A stretch of 64,000 nucleotides of DNA from Limibacillus sp. (GTDB taxonomy: Bacteria; Pseudomonadota; Alphaproteobacteria; Kiloniellales; CECT-8803): positions 62,001 through 126,000 of the forward strand of contig JARRJC010000003.1 in the NCBI GenBank assembly GCA_037379885.1, in the 5' to 3' direction. The notes beneath the pieces are model-generated. The model had not been told where the DNA came from. It saw only the letters and a program-made list of their open reading frames with translations, and did not search any database. Positions within the stretch are counted from its first letter, which is position 1. Each line of letters begins with the position of its first letter. A program made the position numbers and the translations under genes. Below, piece by piece: positions 9,892 through 21,784 of the stretch.

Positions 9892-9921
9892 CACCTCTCC
9901 GCCGAAGTGGAGAGGTGATCG
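9892..9921 (-). terminator. Rho-independent terminator of the DsrE-like gene
   Basis: A perfect 11-bp inverted repeat (ATCACCTCTCC and its complement, 8-base loop). On the minus strand it is followed by TTTTCC, 27 bases after the DsrE-like stop codon. Confidence 0.8.
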
Positions 9922-9947
9922 CTCGTCCTGGAGGCGGGAAAAGAAGC

Positions 9948-10409
9948 TTAGGGCTTGATGTAGGTATAGCCCTGCTGCTGCAGATGGGAGAGTTCGGCCA
10001 CGCCCGAGGGCACGATGTCCTGGTCCCAGACATCGTAGAGGTCGTTCTGGTAGCTGATGTTGCGGCCGGTCAGCGTGTTGTTGCAGACATAGAAACCGAC
10101 ATTCTGACCCTTGAGCGAGGCGACCGTGGTTTGGAGCGTGTCGTCGCTCTTGGCGCTCATGAGAAGACCAACGCCATTGCCATGGAGCACCACCTTCAGG
10201 TCGAGGTTCTCCGCGCCCACGGCATTGATGTGGTTCTGAATGTTCCGCATGGCGCCCTTGTAGGCCTTGTCGCCCTCACCACCCGGATAGTTGATGTGAT
10301 AGACGACCTTCTGCTTGCCGTAGCCCTCCGCGGCGGCCTCTTGACCAGCCGGGAAAGCCACGAGTGCCACGAGGGTCAAAGCGGATAACAGTTTCATGGC
10401 GAGTGTCAT
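9948..10409 (-). CDS. Periplasmic DsrE/DsrF-like protein
   Basis: A 153-residue protein with a signal peptide (MTLAMKLLSALTLVALVAF, cleavage near AAAEG) and a DsrE-like fold. The core has VVYHINYPGG, a LKVVLHGNGVGLL strand, and VGFYVCNNTLTGR with the single conserved Cys near residue 110. Family members act in sulfur transfer or sulfur sensing, and exported forms are poorly studied. The ATG at 10409 was chosen because GGGAGG lies 7 bases upstream; a TTG 15 bases earlier overlaps that site. The gene is monocistronic, with its own terminator at 9892-9921. Confidence 0.82.
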   Translation of the reverse strand: MTLAMKLLSALTLVALVAFPAGQEAAAEGYGKQKVVYHINYPGGEGDKAYKGAMRNIQNHINAVGAENLDLKVVLHGNGVGLLMSAKSDDTLQTTVASLKGQNVGFYVCNNTLTGRNISYQNDLYDVWDQDIVPSGVAELSHLQQQGYTYIKP

Positions 10410-10490
10410 CTGAGTTCCTCCCAAGATTTTTCTATTGTAGGAGGAGCTTATATTAATATTCGCATATTTGGAATGGTTTGGGCTGGAAGG

Positions 10491-10566
10491 TGGTGGGCGG
10501 TGACAGGCTCGAACTGCCGACCCTCTCGGTGTAAACGAGATGCTCTACCAACTGAGCTAACCGCCC
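10491..10566 (-). tRNA. tRNA-Val (anticodon TAC)
   Basis: The minus strand begins GGGCGGTTAGCTCAG, has the anticodon loop TTTACAC (anticodon TAC), a T-arm GCAGTTCGAGCCTG and ends ACCGCCCACCA. The acceptor stem pairs fully, the discriminator is A, and CCA is encoded. Length is 76 bases. Confidence 0.97.
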
Positions 10567-10644
10567 ATCTCGGCGGAACCATCGCACCCGTTTAGCGGTG
10601 CGAATGCCGCAGCGCCGCTCTTCTACCGCAAAAACCTTGAAAGA

Positions 10645-10685
10645 AAAACGGCCGTTGCGCGGTTTCCCGTCGCAACAGCCGTTTT
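10645..10685 (-). terminator. Rho-independent terminator of hupB
   Basis: A long inverted repeat, AAAACGGCCGTTGCG against CGCAACAGCCGTTTT, with one mismatch and an 11-base loop. The minus strand continues in a T-run (GTTTTTCTTTC). It lies 24 bases after the hupB stop. A-tracts on both sides may let it work in both directions. Confidence 0.85.
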
Positions 10686-10709
10686 CTTGAAACCTGGTCG
10701 ACGCTCGTT

Positions 10710-10982
10710 TTAGTTGACGGCGTCCTTCAGGGCCTTGCCAGCCTTGAATTTCGGCTGCTTGGAGGCCGGGATGTGGATCTTCTCACCGGTGCGCGGGTTA
10801 CGGCCCTCGGAGGCGGCGCGCTGGCTGACGGCGAAGTTGCCGAAGCCGACCAGCCGGACATCGTCACCGGACTTCAAAGCACCGGTGATGGAATCGAAAA
10901 CCGCGTCAACGGCCTTTGCGGCGTCGGCCTTCGAGAGACCGGTGCCGGACGCGACGGTGGAAATCAGATCGTTTTTGTTCAC
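10710..10982 (-). CDS. hupB: HU family DNA-binding protein
   Basis: A nucleoid protein of 90 residues that bends DNA as a dimer. The GTG start ([11 protein letters not shown]) was chosen because it gives exactly the usual HU length and a GGGGGG ribosome site lies 6 bases upstream; upstream codons are not HU-like. The family signature [20 protein letters not shown] is on the beta arm, followed by [18 protein letters not shown]. It follows lon, a very common alphaproteobacterial order, but has its own terminator and a strong hairpin separates it from lon. Confidence 0.96.
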   Translation of the reverse strand: MNKNDLISTVASGTGLSKADAAKAVDAVFDSITGALKSGDDVRLVGFGNFAVSQRAASEGRNPRTGEKIHIPASKQPKFKAGKALKDAVN

Positions 10983-11105
10983 GTCGAACCCCCCTTCCAA
11001 TAAAGCTGCGGGTGTCTTTTGGAATCTAACAAAGCGAAAACCGCTTCAGACCCGTAGATTTTACCGGCGGGGATTCAGCCGCGTCAACGCGCGAAGCTGT
11101 GGAAA

Positions 11106-11143
11106 GCGTGGGAAAACCGCCAGTTTCAGCGGATTTCCCACGC
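11106..11143 (-). terminator. Strong hairpin between lon and hupB, probable lon terminator
   Basis: Perfect 10-bp arms GCGTGGGAAA/TTTCCCACGC, then one A-A mismatch and four more pairs around an 8-base loop. It starts 12 bases after the lon stop on the minus strand. Only a short TTTCC follows, so termination may be partial. Confidence 0.55.
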
Positions 11144-11154
11144 GACTCGGGTGG

Positions 11155-13563
<2,409 letters not shown>

Positions 13564-13677
13564 ATGTCCCCTTTCAACAGCATTCCTTGTCCGGGTCAAA
13601 CCATCCCCAACATGGGCAACGATTCCCGGAATACGCCAGTTCTCTAAAGAAAAGACGAACCAGCGCGGTCAAAGAAC

Positions 13678-13707
13678 AAATTGGGCAGATAGCACCCCTT
13701 GTTCAAG
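13678..13707 (-). promoter_or_regulatory. Candidate RpoH (sigma-32) promoter of lon
   Basis: The minus strand reads CTTGAA, 16 bases, then CCCAATTT, close to the heat-shock consensus CTTGAA and CCCCATNT. The -35 element is embedded in the 14-base palindrome CCCTTGTTCAAGGG. It is 115 bases before the lon start. The rpoH2-type gene at 51568-52440 could serve it. Confidence 0.45.
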
Positions 13708-13748
13708 GGCGCAGTTCTTGAAACGGCCGGTTCGCCAGGGCGGCCGGA

Positions 13749-15014
13749 TCAGGCGCTGCTGCCGACGTCGTCGCGACGGTCGGCATAGATGCTGAGCGGC
13801 TTGGCGCGCCCCTCAACCACCTCGCGATTGATCACCATTTCCTCGACGCCTTCGAGAGACGGCAGCTCGTACATGGAATCGAGCAGAATGCCCTCCATGA
13901 TGGAGCGCAGACCCCGCGCGCCGGTCTTGCGCGCGATGGCGCGCTGAGCGATCCCCTCGAGCGCATCGTGGCTGAACTCCAGCTTCACGTTCTCCATCTC
14001 AAAGAGGCGCTGGTACTGCTTGACCAGGGCGTTCTTGGGCTGGGTCAAAATCTCGATCAACGCGGCCTCGTCCAGATCTTCCAGGGTCGCGACCACCGGC
14101 AGGCGTCCAACGAACTCCGGGATCAGGCCGAACTTCAAGAGATCCTCCGGCTCCACGCCCTTCAGGATTTCACCCGTCGAGCGGTGGTCGGGCCCCTTGA
14201 CCTCGGCGCCGAAGCCGATGGAGGAGCCCTTGTCGCGCCCAGCGATGATTTTCTCCAGTCCCGCGAAGGCGCCGCCACAGATAAAGAGGATGTTGGTGGT
14301 GTCGACCTGCAGGAACTCCTGTTGCGGATGCTTGCGCCCGCCCTGCGGCGGCACGGAGGCGACAGTGCCCTCCATGATCTTCAACAGCGCCTGCTGAACG
14401 CCCTCGCCCGACACGTCACGGGTGATCGAGGGGTTGTCGGACTTGCGGCTGATCTTATCGACCTCGTCGATGTAGACGATGCCGCGCTGCGCCTTCTCGA
14501 CATTGTAGTCCGCGGCCTGCAGCAGCTTCAGGATGATGTTCTCGACGTCCTCGCCGACATAGCCCGCCTCGGTCAGCGTGGTGGCGTCGGCCATGGTGAA
14601 GGGCACATCGAGGATGCGCGCCAGCGTCTGAGCCAGCAGCGTCTTGCCGCAACCTGTGGGCCCGACCAGCAGGATGTTCGACTTGGCCAGTTCCACGTCG
14701 TTGTGCTTCTGGCCATGCGCCAGGCGCTTGTAGTGGTTGTGGACCGCGACCGAGAGAACCCGTTTCGCCTGCCCCTGACCGATCACGTAGTCGTCCAGAA
14801 CCCCGCAAATGTCGCCGGGCGAAGGCACGCCATCGCCGGTTTTCGGAAGAGCGGACTTGCTCTCCTCGCGGATGATGTCCATGCAGAGTTCGACGCATTC
14901 ATCGCAAATAAAGACCGTCGGGCCCGCAATGAGTTTACGAACTTCATGCTGACTCTTTCCGCAGAAAGAACAGTAAAGAGTATTCTTGGAATCGCTTCCG
15001 GTGCTTTTAGTCAT
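13749..15014 (-). CDS. clpX: ATP-dependent Clp protease ATP-binding subunit ClpX
   Basis: ClpX is the AAA+ unfoldase that feeds tagged substrates into ClpP. The 421-residue protein has the N-terminal zinc-binding domain (CSFCGKSQ and CDECVELC, residues 15-43), Walker [16 protein letters not shown], Walker [11 protein letters not shown], the pore loop GYVGEDVEN, the RKH-type loop GGRKHPQQ, and an IGF-type loop IGFGAEV for docking on ClpP. It follows clpP by 169 bases, the standard order. The upstream gap could hold its own promoter (see 15082-15109). Confidence 0.98.
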   Translation of the reverse strand: MTKSTGSDSKNTLYCSFCGKSQHEVRKLIAGPTVFICDECVELCMDIIREESKSALPKTGDGVPSPGDICGVLDDYVIGQGQAKRVLSVAVHNHYKRLAHGQKHNDVELAKSNILLVGPTGCGKTLLAQTLARILDVPFTMADATTLTEAGYVGEDVENIILKLLQAADYNVEKAQRGIVYIDEVDKISRKSDNPSITRDVSGEGVQQALLKIMEGTVASVPPQGGRKHPQQEFLQVDTTNILFICGGAFAGLEKIIAGRDKGSSIGFGAEVKGPDHRSTGEILKGVEPEDLLKFGLIPEFVGRLPVVATLEDLDEAALIEILTQPKNALVKQYQRLFEMENVKLEFSHDALEGIAQRAIARKTGARGLRSIMEGILLDSMYELPSLEGVEEMVINREVVEGRAKPLSIYADRRDDVGSSA

Positions 15015-15081
15015 GGCCTCGTCACTTAGCGTTCCAGCACAATTGTCATGTTAGACAAGTCATTCGAAACCGCACAACGAA

Positions 15082-15109
15082 AAATCGGGCGATACCCCTG
15101 AAAGACAAG
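15082..15109 (-). promoter_or_regulatory. Weak heat-shock-like promoter candidate before clpX
   Basis: The minus strand has CTTGTC, 14 bases, then CCCGATTT, a partial match to the RpoH consensus, 68 bases before the clpX start. It is noted because lon carries a similar element. A sigma-70-like pair (TTGTGC, 18 bases, TAACAT) overlaps the same region. Confidence 0.25.
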
Positions 15110-15183
15110 GGCAGCGCTCGTTTCTTCCGATCCGCCGATGGGAGTTTCCGGCAGTTGAAGGGCGGTTCCTCGCGGACCCTGCG

Positions 15184-15846
<663 letters not shown>

Positions 15847-15916
15847 GCTCTCTCTTCCTGTCGCCTGATGTGTCGTCGCCCCGCTTGGCCCGCCTCTTCT
15901 CATTTAAGCCCTTGGA

Positions 15917-17419
15917 TCAGGCTTCGCCAGACTTCTTGGCGGAAGTTTTTTTGGCGGCCGGTTTCTTCGCCGCGGCTTTCTTCTCAGCTGGCTTCTTGGC
16001 TGGCGCCTTATCGGCCGCCTCCTTCTTGGAGGCCGCCTTCTTGGCCGGGGCCTTCTTGGCGCCGCCCTTCTTGGCGGGTTTCTCGCCGGCCTTCATCTCC
16101 GCGTCCAGTTCGTTGCGCAGATCTTCGGGCGAAATCTTGCGGTCCGTCACCTGGGCCAGTTCGGTGATGAAATCAATCACCTTGTCCTCAAAGACGGGCG
16201 CGCGGAGGTTGTTCATGGCCTCGGGCGTCTTCTGGAAGAACTCGAAGACCTCGCGCTCCTGACCGGGGTGGCGCTGCACCTCTTGCAGAAGGGCGCGGTT
16301 CAACTCGTCCTGAGTTACCTCGATCGCGTTGATGCGGCCAACCTCGGAGAGGACCAGGCCAAGACGCACACGGCGCTCGGCGATATCCCGGTACTCCTGC
16401 TGCAGGGTCTCGTCATCCTTGTCCGCGTCTTCCGGATCGAGCTCACCCTTTTCCTTGTCCTGCTGGACCTGACGCCAGATCACCTCGAACTCGCTCTCCA
16501 ACATGCCTGCCGGCACGGGGAAATCGTGGCCCTCGGCCAGCTTGTCCAGCAGCTGACGCTTCAACTTGGAGCGCGTGACGCCGGCGTAGTCGCCCGCGAT
16601 CTGCTCGCGCACGCGGTCCTTCAGGGTCGCCAGGGACTCTTCGCCGAACTTCTTCGCCAGCTCATCGTCGATGGGCTGCGGCAAGGTTTCCTGAATGTCC
16701 TTCACCTTCACCTCGAAGACGGCGTCCTTACCGGACAGCTCGTCGTTCATGTACTCCTTCGGGAAGGTGACGTTCACGGTCAGCTCGTCGCCCTTGCTGG
16801 CGCCGATCAGCTGGTCTTCAAATCCTTCGATGAAGCGGTTGGACCCCAGCTCCAAGGCATGATCCTGACCGGCCATGCCCGGCATCTTCTTGCCGTCGAC
16901 CGACCCGTCGAAGTCGAGGATCAGGGTGTCGCCCTTCTTGGCCGGGCGGTCCTTTTCCAGAGGCTTGGTGTCGCGGTAGTTCGCGGCCAGGTTCTCGATC
17001 GCCTGCATGACCTCGCCGTCGGGCACCTCAACGGTGACGCGCTCGAGCTCCAGCTTGGAGAAGTCCATGGGCGTGAAATCGGGCAGCAGCTCGATCTCCA
17101 TCTTGTATTCGAGATCCTCGCCCTCTTCGAACTTCGTGACCTCGATCTTCGGCTGCATGGCCGGGCGCAGGCCGCGCTCATCCAGCGCCTGGCGGGAGCT
17201 GTCGTTGACCGCCTGCTCCAAAACCTCGCCCATCACGGCCTGGCCGTAGCGCTTCTTCAAGAGGTTGAGCGGCACCTTGCCGGGACGGAAGCCCGGCATC
17301 TTGACCGTCTTGCCGACCTCTTCCAAACGGCTCTCGACCTTCTCGTCGATGTCCTTGGCGCTGATTGTTACCGAGAACTCGCGCTTCAAGCCTTCGGTGC
17401 TGATCTCTTGTACCTGCAT
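15917..17419 (-). CDS. tig: Trigger factor with a lysine/alanine-rich C-terminal tail
   Basis: Trigger factor is the ribosome-bound chaperone and peptidyl-prolyl isomerase that meets nascent chains. The N-terminal ribosome-binding motif is in GFRPGKVPLNLLKKRYG (about residues 40-56). The FKBP-type domain follows (KKGDTLILDFDGSVDGK), then the helical chaperone domain. The start MQVQEISTEGLKREF matches the family start. The protein has 500 residues against about 430 in E. coli; the extra length is a tail of some 55 residues, mostly AKK and PAKK repeats, from about residue 445. It leads the tig-clpP-clpX block. Confidence 0.95.
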   Translation of the reverse strand: MQVQEISTEGLKREFSVTISAKDIDEKVESRLEEVGKTVKMPGFRPGKVPLNLLKKRYGQAVMGEVLEQAVNDSSRQALDERGLRPAMQPKIEVTKFEEGEDLEYKMEIELLPDFTPMDFSKLELERVTVEVPDGEVMQAIENLAANYRDTKPLEKDRPAKKGDTLILDFDGSVDGKKMPGMAGQDHALELGSNRFIEGFEDQLIGASKGDELTVNVTFPKEYMNDELSGKDAVFEVKVKDIQETLPQPIDDELAKKFGEESLATLKDRVREQIAGDYAGVTRSKLKRQLLDKLAEGHDFPVPAGMLESEFEVIWRQVQQDKEKGELDPEDADKDDETLQQEYRDIAERRVRLGLVLSEVGRINAIEVTQDELNRALLQEVQRHPGQEREVFEFFQKTPEAMNNLRAPVFEDKVIDFITELAQVTDRKISPEDLRNELDAEMKAGEKPAKKGGAKKAPAKKAASKKEAADKAPAKKPAEKKAAAKKPAAKKTSAKKSGEA

Positions 17420-17460
17420 GACAGGGCCCGGCCTTTCTTGGTCCAAATTCAAATCTCAAA

Positions 17461-17505
17461 CACGGTCTTCGCGTCCACGGTCTTCGTGTCCACGGTCGTC
17501 ACGTC
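17461..17505. repeat. Three imperfect 15-bp tandem repeats upstream of tig
   Basis: The unit CACGGTCTTCGCGTC is repeated three times in a row with one to four changes. It lies 42 bases before the tig start, where the promoter should be. I see no clear operator symmetry inside the unit. Confidence 0.75.
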
Positions 17506-17558
17506 GGCGCCTCAATCACATTCGTCGCGATAATCGGCGGCCGGACGGCAAAGAGTTG

Positions 17559-17643
<85 letters not shown>

Positions 17644-17679
17644 AACTCTTTGCGAGGTGCGCGGTGTACAACAAAGACG

Positions 17680-17707
17680 GCCCCTCTGGCAACTGCGCCA
17701 GAGAGGC
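17680..17707 (-). terminator. Terminator downstream of the 88-residue unknown protein
   Basis: An 11-bp stem GCCCCTCTGGC/GCCAGAGAGGC with one wobble and a 6-base loop. The minus strand continues CGTCTTTGTTG. It lies 55 bases after the stop of the gene at 17762-18028 and before tRNA-Leu. Confidence 0.6.
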
Positions 17708-17761
17708 TTTCTTCTGCGATCTTAACAGGACTGGAGGCAGGCCGGGCTTCGGCCGGCGGAA

Positions 17762-18028
17762 TCAGGCGACCACGGCCTCGCAATAACGCTCCCGGAAGCT
17801 CTTCAGATTGAGCGTGCGCGGACCGTCCACGAAGGGGCGCTGGTAGGGCGCCTGGATGGTCACGCGGAAGCGGACGTGCGGGATGCCCATCTCGTCTTTG
17901 ATCAGCGCGATGACTTCGGCGGTTTCCGTGATCTTCTGGCCGCAGAACCGGAAACGCGAGCCAGGCTGCACGCCATCGTCGGGCGATGGTTTCCGGAAGA
18001 ATGTCGAAACTCGTTCCTGAGCACCCAT
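17762..18028 (-). CDS. Small unknown protein
   Basis: An 88-residue soluble protein that I do not recognise. The start MGAQERVSTFFRK has AGGGTGG 4 bases upstream. The visible segments are an N-terminal basic stretch, GSRFRFCGQKITETAEVIALIKDE is represented here by its core FRFCGQKITETAEVIAL, then a beta-rich middle (GIPHVRFRVTIQAPY) and a C-terminus LKSFRERYCEAVVA. It has no signal peptide or membrane segment. It looks real because of its ribosome site, its own terminator and codon use like its neighbours. A longer open frame to 18169 adds residues without coding character. Confidence 0.6.
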   Translation of the reverse strand: MGAQERVSTFFRKPSPDDGVQPGSRFRFCGQKITETAEVIALIKDEMGIPHVRFRVTIQAPYQRPFVDGPRTLNLKSFRERYCEAVVA

Positions 18029-18280
18029 AAAGCCACCCTGCCCCCAGAGCTTGGCCCCAAACTGAGAAGCGTACCGGGCGGACCCTTTGGCCTTCTCTTC
18101 ACGACCGATTTCCGATCGCTGACCCGGCGCTTCAGTCTCGACTATATGCGGGAAAGCAAAGAGTTGCAACTGCCGTCCCCTTTCTCACGCTAAGATAATC
18201 ATGGCGGCAACTCATCGCGATTGCCGTCCTGAAACGGTAGACTGGGGCGGATTAATGGCAGGTTAAGCGAAAGCTGATGT

Positions 18281-19744
18281 TTACAGGCCTGCAAGCAATC
18301 CCGGAATCGCCTCTATCAGGTCATCCGCGATCAGTCCGGGACCGCAGGCGGCGCCGGCTTCTCCCTGCAACCAGCAACCCGCCGCCGCCGCTTCGAAAGG
18401 CGGCATCCCCTGTGCCAGCAGGCCGGCGATCATCCCAGCAAGCACGTCACCGCTGCCCGCCGTGGCAAGGCATGCGGGCGCATTCGCGTTGATAGCGGCC
18501 CGGCCGTCCGGCGCGGCGATCACGCTGTCCGCTCCCTTGAGCAGCACAACGGCGCCGCTCCGTGCGGCGGCGGACCGGCAGCGGCTCAGCTTGTCCTCCT
18601 CCCCCAGGTCAGGAAAGAGACGGCTGAACTCCCCTTGATGGGGCGTTAGCACCACAGGCCCCGCAATTGCGGAGAAAAGTGCGTCCGGATCCTGCCGAAA
18701 GCTGGTGAGGGCATCGGCGTCGAAGACGCAAGCGCGGTCCTCGGCCAGCGCATCCAGGCAGGCGGCGCGGCTCGCCTCCCCCACCCCATTGCCGGGGCCG
18801 ACCAGACAGGCGTTGCGCCGTCGGTCGCGCAGGAGGTCGCGCCAATCGCCACGCGCATCGTCCCGCGCCAGCATCACAGCGGCGCCCGAGAGCGCGTAGA
18901 GCGGATGCAGCGCGGCCGGACCCGCGAGGGTGACGAGCCCCGCGCCGATGCGCAGACCCGCCCGGGCTGCGAGACGGGCCGCGCCACTGCCCGCGCCGCC
19001 GCGCACAAGGAGATGGCCGTGACTATACTTATTGTCCGCCAGCCCGCGCACCGGGAAGCCGGAGCGCCAGAGCGCCGGCCCGTTCTCGGCCACTTGAGGC
19101 GCTATCGTCTCAAGCGCCTCCGCCGGGATGCCGATCTCGGCGAGCAGCAGCTCACCGCAGAGCAGCCGGCCGGGCAGTAGCAGGTGACCCGGTTTCTTCC
19201 GGAAGAAGGTCACGGTCACATCGGCTTCAAGTGCGAGTCCGCCGAGCGCGGCCCCGCTGTCGCCGCTCACGCCGCTCGGCACGTCGACGGCGAGTTTCAA
19301 ACCCGGCAGCGCGTTCAGCTTGCCGACCAGCGCCGCGACGGCGCCCTCCAAAGGCCGGCTGAGACCCGCTCCGAAGAGAGCATCGATCACCGCCTCTTCC
19401 GCTTGGGGCTCGACGTCCTCGATTGACAGCACCTCACCCGTCCAACGCTGGGCGTGCAGGGCGGCGTCTCCCTTGAGCGCCTCGCGCGGACCGAACAGCG
19501 CCAGGCGCACGCGCCAGCCCCGCTCCGCCAGATGGCGCGCTGCAACGAAACCGTCCCCGCCGTTGTTGCCGGGGCCGCAGAGCACCAGGACCGCGCCACA
19601 GGGCGCCCGCTCGCAAAGGGCGTCCGCCACCGCGCGCCCTGCGTTTTCCATCAGAAGCTCCCCGGGAACGCCCGCCTCGATTGCCAAGCGGTCTGCGCGC
19701 CCCATCTGCTCGACGGTCAAAAGTTCCAGCCCGGACTGCATCAT
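18281..19744 (-). CDS. nnr: Bifunctional NAD(P)HX epimerase / ADP-dependent NAD(P)HX dehydratase
   Basis: This enzyme repairs hydrated NADH and NADPH. The 487-residue protein has an N-terminal YjeF epimerase domain (LCGPGNNGGDGFVAARHL near residue 60, then FGAGLSRPLEG). The C-terminal ribokinase-like dehydratase domain has LTPHQGEFSRL, VVLLKGADSVIAAPDGR and the nucleotide site TAGSGDVLAGMIAGLLAQG. Both domains are complete, as in E. coli Nnr. In many alphaproteobacteria this gene is next to glnB; here it is 8 kb away. An aldolase gene lies 26 bases upstream. Confidence 0.94.
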   Translation of the reverse strand: MMQSGLELLTVEQMGRADRLAIEAGVPGELLMENAGRAVADALCERAPCGAVLVLCGPGNNGGDGFVAARHLAERGWRVRLALFGPREALKGDAALHAQRWTGEVLSIEDVEPQAEEAVIDALFGAGLSRPLEGAVAALVGKLNALPGLKLAVDVPSGVSGDSGAALGGLALEADVTVTFFRKKPGHLLLPGRLLCGELLLAEIGIPAEALETIAPQVAENGPALWRSGFPVRGLADNKYSHGHLLVRGGAGSGAARLAARAGLRIGAGLVTLAGPAALHPLYALSGAAVMLARDDARGDWRDLLRDRRRNACLVGPGNGVGEASRAACLDALAEDRACVFDADALTSFRQDPDALFSAIAGPVVLTPHQGEFSRLFPDLGEEDKLSRCRSAAARSGAVVLLKGADSVIAAPDGRAAINANAPACLATAGSGDVLAGMIAGLLAQGMPPFEAAAAGCWLQGEAGAACGPGLIADDLIEAIPGLLAGL

Positions 19745-19770
19745 TTCGTTTTTCCGGCTCCGCTCAGCGC

Positions 19771-20535
19771 TCAGCTATCGCTACGAAAGGCCTCTACCGA
19801 CTGACAGCCGCCACGCCGAAGCAGGGTGATGTCCGAGTCCGCCACGACCAAGGCGTAGCCATCGCGCGCCATGGAGGCGGCGCTGCGCCCCCGCAGCAGG
19901 ATGCTTCCGATGTGAACGCCGGCGGAGGCCGCCGCGCGTTCAATGCGCGCAATGGCCTCGGCCACCTCGCCATGCCCCGGATCGCCGTGGTGCCCGATCG
20001 TGGAGGAGAGATCGGAGGGGCCGATGAAGAGCATATCCACGCCCGGCACACCCGCTATTGCCTCGACGTTCTCCAGACCTTTGGCGCTTTCGATCTGGAG
20101 GATCACCAGAAGGTCGTCGTTGGCGGTCTTCTGATAGTCCTCGGCCCGCAGACCATAGTCGGACGCGCGGACCAAACCGGCGGCGTTGCCGCGAATCCCC
20201 TGCGGCGGGTATCGGCAAGACCTGAGCGCCTCCTCGGCCTCGGCGACGCTGCTGACGTTGGGGATGATGATGCCCTCGACCCCCAGGTCGAGGGTCTTCT
20301 TGATCGAGACCGGCTCGTTGGACGGCACGCGGGCCAGCGGAGCGCAAGAGGTTCCCTTGATCGCCTGAAGCAGGGGAATCGCTTCGAGATAGCTTCCCGC
20401 GCCATGTTCCATGTCGATCACGACGCAATCGTAACCGGAGAGCGCCACGATCTCGGCGGCGATGGGATTGAAGAGTCCCAGCCAGCAGCCGAGGGTGCGC
20501 TGCCCGTCTTTCAGGCGTTCCTTGATGGTCGGCAT
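19771..20535 (-). CDS. HpcH/HpaI family aldolase
   Basis: A class II pyruvate-type aldolase of 254 residues, the group that contains HpaI, 2-dehydro-3-deoxyglucarate aldolase and 2-keto-3-deoxy-L-rhamnonate aldolase. Typical parts are GCWLGLFNPIAAEIVALSGYD at the N-terminus (core GLFNPIAAEI), VVIDMEHGAGSY, PLARVPSNEP, GVEGIIIPNVSS, the metal-ligand region LVILQIESAKGLENVE and MLFIGPSDLSSTIG. The start MPTIKERLKDGQ has GGGGAGGGACC before it. The exact substrate cannot be told. It may be co-transcribed with nnr, 26 bases downstream. Confidence 0.9.
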   Translation of the reverse strand: MPTIKERLKDGQRTLGCWLGLFNPIAAEIVALSGYDCVVIDMEHGAGSYLEAIPLLQAIKGTSCAPLARVPSNEPVSIKKTLDLGVEGIIIPNVSSVAEAEEALRSCRYPPQGIRGNAAGLVRASDYGLRAEDYQKTANDDLLVILQIESAKGLENVEAIAGVPGVDMLFIGPSDLSSTIGHHGDPGHGEVAEAIARIERAAASAGVHIGSILLRGRSAASMARDGYALVVADSDITLLRRGGCQSVEAFRSDS

Positions 20536-20626
20536 GGTCCCTCCCCGTCGTCCCCGAAAACAGAAGCAAGAAGGCAACAGTAGGACGGTGGGGCGCTGCG
20601 GTCGAGAGCGCGCTGCGTGCGTGCAA

Positions 20627-21784
20627 TCAGGGCTGAAGCACGGCGCAGAACGCGTTTTCGATGTCGCGCTTCAGGGTGCGGCAGAACGCAAGCGCCGCCT
20701 CGCTATCGGGCAATCCGGCCACCATCACCCGGAAGCGCCCTTCGCCAGCGGGCTCAACCTGCAAGGGCCGTTCCGCGAAGCGCGCGCCATAGAGCGCGAT
20801 GGTCTTGTCCTTGAAGGTCTCGGCTTCCGCGCGCTCGGCGAAGCTGCCCAGCCATAGCAGCCCCACCCCGCTCTCGGTTTTTTCAGGCTCCGAAAGGGTC
20901 TCCGGCTTGGCGGCGGGTGCAGTGGCGGGTGCAGTGGCGACTTCGGTGGCTGGCTCCGGGTCGGCCTCGGACGCTGCCGCCGCTGGGGCGGTCCCGGTCG
21001 GCGCTTCGGCGGCGTCGGCCTCTTCCTCAATCGCTGGTGGGCGTTCTGCGGTTTCCGCCACCGGCGGCACCTCCGCGTCCTCGGCTACGGGCAGCGGCGT
21101 GCCGGGCGCTGCCGCGACCACGCCCTCTTCGCGCAAGCGCTGAGCCTGCCGCCCGGCATCGTTGTGCCCCTGCGCTTCGGCCAGGGCGAACCACGTGAGG
21201 GCGCGGCCAGGATTGCGGGCGGTGCCGACTCCCAGGGCGTTCATCTGCCCCATGGCGAACTGTGCGTCCGCCATTCCAGCATCGGCGGCCCGTCGGAACC
21301 AGCCAAGGGCGCGAGTCGCATCCGGCACCACGCCCTCTCCCCGGTAGTAGGCGAGGCCGAGGTTGTACTGCGCCAGCAGGTTGTCCTGCCGGGCCGCCAG
21401 TTGCCAGTAATGCACCGCCAGGGGTTGGTCCTTCGCCACGCCAGCGCCTTGGGCCAGGAGGCTCGCGTAGTTGGTCTGCGCGCCCGGATGGCCCTGTTCG
21501 GCGGCCCGGCGGTACCACTCGGCCGCCTGCTCCAGGAAGGCGGGATCGCGACCGCCCCGCTTCTCGTAGAGCACGGCCAACGCGTATTGGGATCTCAGAT
21601 CGCCGCTGCGCGCCAGCGGCAGCCACTCAGCCTCCGCCCGGTCGTATTGGGCCTGGTTGAAGGCGCGCAAGCCCGCCTCGTAGGTCTGCGCGCGCAGGTC
21701 GCTCGCGACCATGCCGAGGCCGAAGAAGAATACGAAGGCCACCAGCCCGAAGCGTCGCGCCAACAGCTGCCAACGTCCGGTCAT
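20627..21784 (-). CDS. Sel1-repeat protein with C-terminal SPOR domain
   Basis: An exported or membrane-anchored protein of 385 residues. One hydrophobic segment lies at residues 10-30 (LVAFVFFFGLGMVA). Four to five Sel1-like TPR repeats follow (AEWYRRAAEQGHPGAQTNYA and similar units, residues 35-200). A long Ala/Pro/Glu-rich linker is next (about 205-305). The C-terminal 75 residues look like a SPOR peptidoglycan-binding domain (LLWLGSFAERAEAETF and FRVMVAGLPDSEAALAFC). The family is linked with the cell envelope and division site. It is divergent from the response regulator at 22131. Confidence 0.85.
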   Translation of the reverse strand: MTGRWQLLARRFGLVAFVFFFGLGMVASDLRAQTYEAGLRAFNQAQYDRAEAEWLPLARSGDLRSQYALAVLYEKRGGRDPAFLEQAAEWYRRAAEQGHPGAQTNYASLLAQGAGVAKDQPLAVHYWQLAARQDNLLAQYNLGLAYYRGEGVVPDATRALGWFRRAADAGMADAQFAMGQMNALGVGTARNPGRALTWFALAEAQGHNDAGRQAQRLREEGVVAAAPGTPLPVAEDAEVPPVAETAERPPAIEEEADAAEAPTGTAPAAAASEADPEPATEVATAPATAPAAKPETLSEPEKTESGVGLLWLGSFAERAEAETFKDKTIALYGARFAERPLQVEPAGEGRFRVMVAGLPDSEAALAFCRTLKRDIENAFCAVLQP

